Positions 1 to 5,788 of a DNA stretch of 8,587 nt are shown piece by piece. The stretch's first letter is position 1; every line of letters begins with the position of its first letter. The position numbers and the translations under genes were made by a program. The notes below the pieces were generated by a model. That model worked only from the letters and a program-made list of their open reading frames with translations. It made no database searches and was not told where the DNA came from. Origin of the DNA: CALHAX01 sp038523655 (lineage in GTDB: Bacteria; Pseudomonadota; Alphaproteobacteria; Rhizobiales; CALHAX01); the NCBI GenBank assembly GCA_038523655.1, contig JBCBJG010000135.1:1-8587 (forward strand), given 5' to 3'.

Positions 1-383
1 GATGAGACTTCCGGCAGATCAGGACGCCAGAACGTCCGCCCATCAACGAAGTCCATCACGTAAAACGCGCTGCCGATAACGCCCGGGTCCTCGCAAAGAT
101 GGAGCGGTCGGGCGACGGGCACGTCGGAGCCGGCAAGCGCGGTAAGCACGCGAAACTCGCGATCGACCGCGTGGGCCGAGCGGAGAAGAATTCCCGGAGG
201 CTTGCGGCGCAGGACGTAGCGGGCGTCGTCAGTCTCGAGCAGAAACGTCGGGTTTGACTGCCCGCCCGAAAATTTCTCCGCAGTTCGCAGGGTTCCGAAA
301 CTGTCGATGCGATCTGCAAGATAGCCGCCGAGGCGCGGTATATCGAGGGCGTCGACGTTGCGCTCGTGCTCCGCCGCCGGCAT
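1..383 (-). CDS. APH-family phosphotransferase (ACAD10/11-type kinase), N-terminal part, cut by window edge
   Basis: The first 127 residues are visible; the gene runs off the left edge. The N-terminal lobe of an aminoglycoside-phosphotransferase/choline-kinase fold is clear. The nucleotide loop FSGGQSNPTFLL lies at residues 38-49, the strand YVLRRKPPG at 56-64 carries the expected ATP-contacting lysine (K61), and the SAHAVDREFRVL helix at 69-80 carries the conserved Glu. FYVMDFVDGRTFW at 107-119 is the hinge region. The catalytic loop and the DxD metal site are beyond the edge. This subfamily matches the kinase domain of ACAD10/ACAD11 and LvaA, which phosphorylate the 4-hydroxyl of hydroxyacyl-CoAs. 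That role is inferred from family and from the dehydrogenase gene four bases upstream. The start is the first ATG after the TGA of that gene; its Shine-Dalgarno is weak, which suggests translational coupling. Confidence 0.88.
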   Translation of the reverse strand, partial: MPAAEHERNVDALDIPRLGGYLADRIDSFGTLRTAEKFSGGQSNPTFLLETDDARYVLRRKPPGILLRSAHAVDREFRVLTALAGSDVPVARPLHLCEDPGVIGSAFYVMDFVDGRTFWRPDLPEVS

Positions 384-387
384 CCGC

Positions 388-1620
388 TCAGCCCGCCGTG
401 CTGATCCGATGGCCGTCGTGCTCGCGCACGAGCTGGCGGCCAAGCGCCATCATATGCACCTGGTCGGGACCGTCGGCGAGACGGATCTGTCGGGCATAGT
501 TGAAGAGCTCGGCGAGCGGCAGATCCGGCGTCAGCCCTTTGCCGCCATGGATCTGGATCGCACGATCAATGACGGTCTGGGCCATGCTGGGCGCGACGAT
601 CTTGATTGCGGCGATCAGATCGCGCGCAGCCTTGGCGCCGTGACTGTCGATCCGCGCCGCAGCCTTCAGGGTCAGCAGCCGTGCCTGCTCAATCTCGCAG
701 AACGAGCGGGCGATATCCTCCCGTACCGACTGATGCGCGCTCAGCTTTCGCCCGAACGTCTCACGCTCCTCGACGCGCTCGAGGACAAGGCGCAGCGCCC
801 GGTCGGCAGCTCCGATCAGCCGCATGCAGTGATGAATGCGGCCCGGGCCGAGGCGCCCCTGTGCGATCTCGAAGCCGCATCCTTCACCGAGGAGAATATT
901 GTCGGCCGGGACCCGGACGTTCTCGTAGATGATCTCCGCGTCGCCAAACGGAGCGTTGTTATAGCCGAAGGTCGGGGTATCGCGGAGCACGGTGACGCCA
1001 GGCGTATCGCGGGGGACAAGGACCATCGATTGCTGGCGATGCCGGTCCGCATTGTCGGGATCGGTCTTGCCCATCACGATCAACAGCTCGCAGGTCTCGC
1101 GCATGGCGCCGGTGGTCCACCATTTGCGGCCATTAATCACGTAATCGTCGCCCTCACGCCGGATCTCACAGCGGATGTTCGTGGCGTCCGACGACGCGAC
1201 GTCCGGCTCGGTCATCGAGAAGCCGGAGCGAATGTCGCCTGCGAGTAGCGGGGTGAGCCAACGCTCCTGCTGCGCCTCGGTGCCGTAGAGCACGAGGGTC
1301 TCCATGTTGCCCGTGTCCGGCGCGTTGCAGTTGAAGATCTCCGGCGCCCAGTAGGTCTGACCCATGATCTCGGCGAGCGGTGCGTACTCGAGGTTGGTGA
1401 GGCTTGCGCCCCGCGCATCGGGGAGGAAAAGGTTCCACAGTCCTTCAGCTTTCGCGCGGTCCTTCAGCGGCTCGAAGAACGTCGGCGTGCGGAAGGGATT
1501 GTCGGTGGTCTCCATGTGCGCGCGGAACTCGGCCTCGGTCGGCAGGATGTGATCCCGCATGAACGCGTCGAGACGCTTTCGCAGGTCCTGGACCTTGTCC
1601 GAATAGTCGAAGTTCATCAT
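388..1620 (-). CDS. Acyl-CoA dehydrogenase family protein, ACAD10/11 type
   Basis: A full-length 410-residue flavoprotein of the acyl-CoA dehydrogenase fold. Seen: the FAD/substrate motif GFSMTEPDVASSDATN (133-148), NGRKWWTTGA (163-172), RETFG (286-290) in the C-terminal helical domain, and IQIHGGKG (355-362). Where MCAD has its catalytic glutamate in YEGT, this protein has LADGPDQVH (381-389), so the residue is Asp383. This LADGPD signature is typical of the ACAD10/11 branch. In that branch the enzyme works with a partner kinase to remove a 4-phosphate from an acyl-CoA rather than being a simple beta-oxidation dehydrogenase; applying that here is inference. The start overlaps the TAA of the CoA-transferase by one base (TAATGATG). 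A GGAG sits 4 bases before the first ATG and 7 before the second, so the protein may really start at the second Met (1617). The kinase gene follows after 4 bases. Confidence 0.95.
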   Translation of the reverse strand: MMNFDYSDKVQDLRKRLDAFMRDHILPTEAEFRAHMETTDNPFRTPTFFEPLKDRAKAEGLWNLFLPDARGASLTNLEYAPLAEIMGQTYWAPEIFNCNAPDTGNMETLVLYGTEAQQERWLTPLLAGDIRSGFSMTEPDVASSDATNIRCEIRREGDDYVINGRKWWTTGAMRETCELLIVMGKTDPDNADRHRQQSMVLVPRDTPGVTVLRDTPTFGYNNAPFGDAEIIYENVRVPADNILLGEGCGFEIAQGRLGPGRIHHCMRLIGAADRALRLVLERVEERETFGRKLSAHQSVREDIARSFCEIEQARLLTLKAAARIDSHGAKAARDLIAAIKIVAPSMAQTVIDRAIQIHGGKGLTPDLPLAELFNYARQIRLADGPDQVHMMALGRQLVREHDGHRISTAG

Positions 1621-2810
1621 TATTCTCCGTGCGCGGCGCCTGAGGCGAGCAGGTCGTCGATGTCGGCGTCGGTCAGGCCCGCTTCACGTAACACACTTCG
1701 CGTATCGGCGCCATGGATCGGACCGCCGCGGGGTGGGGCTTGAGGTGTTCCTGCGAACGTCGCCGGGGCACGGGCCTGGCGCAGCGGCCCGGCCTGCGGG
1801 TGAGCCGTTTTCACCAGCAGATGGTTCGCGGTGATCTGAGGATGCTGCAGCATTTCGCTGCGCGTCAGCACCGGCGCATGCGGCACATCGTGGGCGTCGA
1901 GGATCTCGATCCACGCTGCCGTCGTACGCGTTCGAAGCGTATCCTGGGTCATCGCGAGACGCGCGTTCTTATGCTCCTCCAGACCCGCGGTCGTGAGGAA
2001 CCGTGGGTCGTCTTTCCACGCCGGCTGACCGACCGCATCGGCCAGCTTCTCGAAATCGATCCGTCGGAACGCCGCGACGGAGATGTATCCATCGGCTGTA
2101 TCGAAGATGAGGTCGATGAAGCTCTGGGCGGTCTCGTGCTCGAGCTCGTCGCCAACGAACGTGTGGCCACCCATGTCCGACGACCAGAGGAAATAAACGA
2201 CGGTCGCGAGCATGCTCAGGTCGATCGAGGTGCCATGGCCGGTGCGCTCGCGCTGATAGAGCGCCGCACAAATCGCCTGCGCGACGGTGAAGCCCGTGAG
2301 CTTGTCCGGGACGATCGTGCGCACCAGCGAGGGGCGGGCATCGTCGCCGCCGGCCTGAACGGTGGTAAGGCCCGAGAGCGCCTGCACCAGCGGATCAAAA
2401 ACCGGTTTGTGCGCATAGGGCCCCGCAGTGCCGAAGCCGGTGATCGAGGCGTAGATCAGCCGCGCGTTCCGGGCTGCAAGCGTTGGATAGTCGATGCCGA
2501 GACGCTCGGAAACGCCGGGCCGGAAATTCTGCAGCAGCACGTCTGCGCCATCGACCAGCGCGAGCAAAGCCGAGCGGCCGTCCTCGGTCTTGAGGTCAAG
2601 CACGACGGATCGCTTGTTGCGATTGTTGTTCAGGAACGACGCGGAGAAATTACCGCGCCGGGTCGCGACCTGGCGGGATGAGTCTCCCGCAGGGCTTTCG
2701 ACCTTGATCACATCGGCGCCCTGGTCGGCGAGGATCATTGCGCCGAGCGGGCCTGAAATCATGCCGCTCAGGTCCAGCACGCGCACGCCAGCGAGGGGGC
2801 CACTCATCAT
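1620..2810 (-). CDS. CaiB/BaiF family CoA-transferase (family III)
   Basis: A 396-residue family III CoA-transferase, which moves CoA from an acyl-CoA donor to a carboxylic acid. Seen: the family N-terminus GPLAGVRVLDLSGMISGPL (4-22), ADQGADVIKVESPAGDSSR (28-46), the NNNRNKRSVVLDLK segment (61-74), LLQNFRPGV (92-100), and VPDKLTGFTVAQAICAALYQRE (168-189). Asp169 in VPDK is my candidate for the catalytic aspartate that forms the mixed anhydride, as in formyl-CoA transferase. The open frame extends upstream to 3011, but the extra 67 residues are arginine- and cysteine-rich, lie over the GST gene and resemble no CoA-transferase. GGGAG lies 5 bases before the ATG at 2810, which overlaps the GST stop as ATGA; a second ATG at 2807 is also possible. 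In this operon it probably activates the acid used by the dehydrogenase and kinase; the substrate cannot be read from the sequence. Confidence 0.94.
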   Translation of the reverse strand: MMSGPLAGVRVLDLSGMISGPLGAMILADQGADVIKVESPAGDSSRQVATRRGNFSASFLNNNRNKRSVVLDLKTEDGRSALLALVDGADVLLQNFRPGVSERLGIDYPTLAARNARLIYASITGFGTAGPYAHKPVFDPLVQALSGLTTVQAGGDDARPSLVRTIVPDKLTGFTVAQAICAALYQRERTGHGTSIDLSMLATVVYFLWSSDMGGHTFVGDELEHETAQSFIDLIFDTADGYISVAAFRRIDFEKLADAVGQPAWKDDPRFLTTAGLEEHKNARLAMTQDTLRTRTTAAWIEILDAHDVPHAPVLTRSEMLQHPQITANHLLVKTAHPQAGPLRQARAPATFAGTPQAPPRGGPIHGADTRSVLREAGLTDADIDDLLASGAAHGE

Positions 2811-3475
2811 GTCGACTCCCAAACCTCGATCATGCGCGCAGCGTCTCCGGCAAAGCGCTGCAATGCCGGGCGCGCATAAACACGGTCGGCGCAGGCGCGG
2901 ATGTGGCGCAAGGCCGTCGCCTCGGGCAGGTGGGCAACGCAGCGGAACCAGTACGCAAGCGTGATGTCGACCAGAGAAAAGCGGTGACCAAGTAAGTAAG
3001 GCCCGCGCCAAGAGAGGATATCTTCGAGGAGATCGAGCGTGGAGAAAATATCGCGCTTCGCGTCGACGACAACGGCCCCCTCGTTTGCCGGGCCGCCCGC
3101 ATAGCGCGTGGGATACCAGAGGCGTTTCAACGCCGGTTCCAGCATGCCGGTGATGTGAAACAGGAGCGCAAAGAACTCTGCCCGCAGTGGATCGGGCAAT
3201 GCGGGCACGAGCGATGTCCCATCGGCGCAGTGATGACGCTCAGCGAGCGTGAGATTTATTGCGGCGGTTTCGGTCAGTACCGTACCGTCCGGCATCCGCA
3301 GCGCGGGTATCCAGCCTGCCGGATTGATAGCGAGAAACGCCGGCGTGCGATGTCCGCCATGCTTGAAGTCGATCGTCTGATGATCGTAGTCGAGGCCGAG
3401 TTCGACCAGGACGTGCTCGACGAGCTTCGAGCGGGACTCGGGATGTCCGTAAAGCACGTAGGGCGCGTCAGCCAT
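2807..3475 (-). CDS. Glutathione S-transferase family protein
   Basis: A 222-residue two-domain GST, normal length for a bacterial family member. The thioredoxin-fold N-terminus begins YVLYGHPESRSKLVEHVL (6-23), followed by NPAGWIPAL (51-59) with the cis-proline loop and LTETAAI (67-73), the glutathione gamma-glutamyl contact (usually E-S, here E-T). The helical C-terminal domain carries the N-capping box SLVD (167-170) in FSLVDITLAYWF. There is no Cys at the beta-class position; Ser14 or Ser16 are the nearest candidates to activate glutathione. The start at 3475 has GAGG 7 bases upstream and begins exactly at the fold; the frame stays open to 3574, but that extension is non-conserved. The gene overlaps the CoA-transferase start by 4 bases, so the two are probably translated together. 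A role in removing or isomerising a reactive intermediate of the same pathway is a guess. Confidence 0.92.
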   Translation of the reverse strand: MADAPYVLYGHPESRSKLVEHVLVELGLDYDHQTIDFKHGGHRTPAFLAINPAGWIPALRMPDGTVLTETAAINLTLAERHHCADGTSLVPALPDPLRAEFFALLFHITGMLEPALKRLWYPTRYAGGPANEGAVVVDAKRDIFSTLDLLEDILSWRGPYLLGHRFSLVDITLAYWFRCVAHLPEATALRHIRACADRVYARPALQRFAGDAARMIEVWEST

Positions 3476-3570
3476 CACGCTGCCTCGAGCGTTGCTGTTC
3501 AGTTGTTGGTGCTTCGTGCCCCAGGATGCGAGACAACACAACGACGACGGTGCGCGCAGCCGGCACGGAG

Positions 3571-4230
3571 TCACTCACAGAAAGATCGCTCGGAAAAGAT
3601 CGCAACGTCGGGTGCGCGGAGATCGAGCGTCACGCCATGTGCCTGCGCGATCCACGCGATCGTTTCGGGGCTGTAAAACACGACGTGGCTCGGTTGCAGG
3701 CGGTAGCGCCAGGTGGCGAAATCAGTGTCTGGCATGTGCAGCTGCGTCATCACGCCAAGCTTACCGCCCGGCTCGAGCATCGCGAACAGCCGTTCAAACT
3801 CGGCAGCGGAATCAAAGAAATGTTCCGCCGTTTCCGAACAGAAGATCAGGTCGTATCGCGCGTCGAGCACCGTTCGATCCGGCGCAAAGAAGGGATCATA
3901 ATTGACCGCCTGGTGGCCTCGCTCTGTGAGCATCGGAGCGATGGCCGGGCCGGGCCCACTGCCGTAGTCGAGGGCTCTGTGCGGTGCGGTGACGCCCTCC
4001 AGCATGGGGTCGACGAGCCGGGATAACCACTTGCGATAGCGCGGATCCTCGGGGTCGTTCTCATGCAGATCGTATTCTGCTTTTTCCTCCGCAGGCGTTG
4101 GCCGCTGGGTAGGGTCAAGCGATATGAGATCGCAGACCGCGCACCGTCGATACCTGCGTGGCGGGGGAACCCCGTCGACCAGCCGTGTAGGTCCATCGCA
4201 TAGCGGGCAGCGCCAGTCCGTAGTGGTCAT
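3571..4230 (-). CDS. Class I SAM-dependent methyltransferase with N-terminal zinc ribbon
   Basis: A 219-residue protein. Residues 1-35 hold a four-cysteine zinc ribbon, CPLC (8-11) and CAVC (30-33). The rest is a Rossmann-like SAM-binding domain: motif I LDYGSGPG (87-94), the acidic end of strand 2 in NYDPF (Asp112), YDLIFCSETAEHF (126-138), and LEPGGKLGVMTQ (152-163). This layout is common in bacterial methyltransferases of unknown target (Methyltransf_23 type); the acceptor cannot be deduced. The start at 4230 comes just before the ribbon, with a modest AGAAG upstream. The frame is open to 4374, but upstream ATGs lack a Shine-Dalgarno and the extra residues overlap the deacetylase gene. It lies 73 bases after the M20 gene and 95 bases before the GST gene, so it may share their transcript, but the wider gaps leave room for separate promoters. 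Confidence 0.9.
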   Translation of the reverse strand: MTTTDWRCPLCDGPTRLVDGVPPPRRYRRCAVCDLISLDPTQRPTPAEEKAEYDLHENDPEDPRYRKWLSRLVDPMLEGVTAPHRALDYGSGPGPAIAPMLTERGHQAVNYDPFFAPDRTVLDARYDLIFCSETAEHFFDSAAEFERLFAMLEPGGKLGVMTQLHMPDTDFATWRYRLQPSHVVFYSPETIAWIAQAHGVTLDLRAPDVAIFSERSFCE

Positions 4231-4242
4231 CGACGCTTCTGG

Positions 4243-4267
4243 GCCGTGGCCGGGAGCCGTGGCCGGG
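4243..4267. repeat. Short tandem direct repeat before the methyltransferase gene
   Basis: The 12-base unit GCCGTGGCCGGG occurs twice, at 4243-4254 and 4256-4267, separated by one base. A third partial copy (GCGGCCGGG) lies at 4283-4291. It sits in the leader of the methyltransferase gene, just upstream of its start at 4230. It may be only GC-rich low complexity; I see no known regulator site. Confidence 0.5.
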
Positions 4268-4303
4268 CGCCCTTCCGAGCATGCGGCCGGGTGCATGGTG
4301 CGC

Positions 4304-5647
4304 TCAGACGGCATCCCGTTGGTGCACGTCGTGCGTAACGTCGGTCTGCGCCGGCGTGGCTTGTGATTTCGCATGATGCTCGATCAGACCGGCGATGAAC
4401 GCGAGGCCGGTCTCCAGCGCCGAGGTTTCGATGTACTCGTCCGGGAGATGCGCGGTCGAGATATCTCCCGCGCCGATCACGAGCGTGGAGATGCCAGTCT
4501 CCTGGATGTAGCAGGCATCGGTGCCGAACGAGACGACGTCGGCGGGCGGGGTTTGCCAAAAACTGCGGACAAGCTTTAGGGCGCGCGCGTCGGGATCGAT
4601 CGCCATGCCCGGAAACACATGCTCTTTGATAAAGCGCACGTTCGCATCCGGCACATGCGCCTGCATTTCCGGCAGAAGCTCGCTGGTAATGAACGCCTTG
4701 ATCTCGTCCAGAAGGGCGATTCCATCATCCTCGGGAAGCGGTCGTATCTCCCACTCCACATCGCAGGTGTCGGGGATAATATTCCCCGCCTCACCCCCGC
4801 TGATCCGCCCGACGTTGATGGTCGTGTAGGGGGGATCGTACATCGTGTCGGCGACGGGCGCGGCGGCGAGCGCGTCGGCTTTACGACGGAGAAAATCGAC
4901 GAGGCGGGCGGCGAAGTAAATCGTATTCAAACCGTTCGCCGGGATCGAGGCATGCCCCGCCAGACCCTCGAAACGCGTGAGCAGCTCCATGCCGCCCTTG
5001 TGGCCGATGTAGGGGATCATACAAGTCGGCTCACCGACGATGCAGGTTGCCGGGCGATTGGGCAATACGCGGAGAAAATCCCTGAACTGCGCGGCGCCGA
5101 AGCTTGCCGTCTCCTCATCGAACGTGAACGCGAGGTGGATGGGCGCGGCAAGATCGGCCGCGACCATCTCCGGCACCATGGCGAGCGAGATCGCGAGGAA
5201 CCCCTTCATGTCCACGGCCCCGCGGCCGAACAGTCTGCCGTCACGCTCGGTCAGGGTGAACGGGTCCGTTGTCCAGCCGGAGGGGTCGGCGGGCACCACG
5301 TCCATGTGTCCGCAGAGGATCGTGCCGCCGTCCACCTCCGGGCCGATCGTCGCGAACACGTTGGCGCGCTGCCCGTCGGGGTGCGTGTCGCGGACCGTCG
5401 CGATGCCGTGGTCGGCGAGATAGCGCTCGACATAGGACACGATCGGATCGTTCGGCAGGCCGGAGACGGACGGAAACGCGACGAGGTCTGCGAGGATCGC
5501 CTTGGTTCGCTCGAGAAGGGCTCGCTCGAGAAGGGTCTGGTCAAGCAGGGGCCGGTCGAGAAGCGCGCGATCAGGCTGGACGCGATCGGGCTGGGCTGAA
5601 TCAAGAAGCGCGGAGCCTGCCGGGTCTGTCGATACTCGTGCGTTCAT
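4304..5647 (-). CDS. argE: M20-family deacetylase, acetylornithine deacetylase (ArgE)-like
   Basis: A 447-residue zinc-dependent amidohydrolase that cleaves an N-acyl group from an amino acid. The M20 metal and catalytic set is complete by my alignment: His114 and Asp116 in CGHMDVVP, Asp146 in GRGAVDMKG, base Glu178 and ligand Glu179 in FDEETASFG, Glu206 in VGEPT, and His400 in STAHLPDEY. The dimerisation domain includes GHKGGMEL (215-222), GLAGHAS (228-234) and GNIIPD (288-293). Overall it is closest to ArgE, but many alphaproteobacteria have several ArgE-like paralogues, so acetylornithine is not assured. It faces a DoeA-type hydrolase, so another N-acetyl-diamino acid is possible. The start at 5647 has a strong GGAGG 5 bases upstream and no other ATG until the catalytic core. 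That makes an unusual roughly 47-residue N-terminal extension, built of five-residue repeats, part of the protein. The symbol denotes the family. Confidence 0.88.
   Translation of the reverse strand: MNARVSTDPAGSALLDSAQPDRVQPDRALLDRPLLDQTLLERALLERTKAILADLVAFPSVSGLPNDPIVSYVERYLADHGIATVRDTHPDGQRANVFATIGPEVDGGTILCGHMDVVPADPSGWTTDPFTLTERDGRLFGRGAVDMKGFLAISLAMVPEMVAADLAAPIHLAFTFDEETASFGAAQFRDFLRVLPNRPATCIVGEPTCMIPYIGHKGGMELLTRFEGLAGHASIPANGLNTIYFAARLVDFLRRKADALAAAPVADTMYDPPYTTINVGRISGGEAGNIIPDTCDVEWEIRPLPEDDGIALLDEIKAFITSELLPEMQAHVPDANVRFIKEHVFPGMAIDPDARALKLVRSFWQTPPADVVSFGTDACYIQETGISTLVIGAGDISTAHLPDEYIETSALETGLAFIAGLIEHHAKSQATPAQTDVTHDVHQRDAV
5507..5611 (-). repeat. Seven 15-bp in-frame tandem repeats in the deacetylase N-terminus
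   Basis: Seven consecutive 15-base units encode residues 13-47 as five-residue repeats of the types xLLDR, xQPDR and xLLER. The two units nearest the catalytic domain (5507-5521 and 5522-5536) differ at one base of 15. The others have diverged but keep the period exactly. Because each unit is a multiple of three, gain or loss of a unit would not break the reading frame. Confidence 0.9.
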
Positions 5648-5675
5648 GCGCGCCTCCGCTCACCTCGGGCGATTC

Positions 5676-5704
5676 CACTAGTCTCGCTGTGCGCTTGCGG
5701 TCAA
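5676..5704 (-). promoter_or_regulatory. Possible promoter of the deacetylase gene
   Basis: On the minus strand TTGACC (5704-5699) matches the -35 box favoured by alphaproteobacterial housekeeping sigma factor. The expected -10 region, about 17 bases downstream near 5676-5681, reads around GACTAGTGG and is a poor match. The site is in the divergent intergenic region, about 30 bases before the deacetylase start. It is a candidate only. Confidence 0.25.
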
Positions 5705-5788
5705 TCATGCGGATACGGAAACTGAGACATCGGCGGATGGCGCATGGCTGTCGACCGCGTCACCCGTCGGCAGGGAGCTTCGCCGCTC

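Noticed and set aside
358..1248. 296-residue plus-strand open frame
   Set aside because: Antisense to the acyl-CoA dehydrogenase, no recognisable domain, and explained by the high-GC codon bias that keeps the opposite strand open.
1713..2681. 322-residue plus-strand open frame
   Set aside because: Lies entirely antisense to the CoA-transferase and reads as arginine-rich nonsense without motifs.
2811..3011. Upstream extension of the CoA-transferase frame
   Set aside because: It overlaps the GST gene, is rich in Arg and Cys, and a good Shine-Dalgarno supports the start at 2810.
4619..5599. 326-residue plus-strand open frame
   Set aside because: Antisense to the M20 deacetylase, whose metal ligands are all present on the minus strand.
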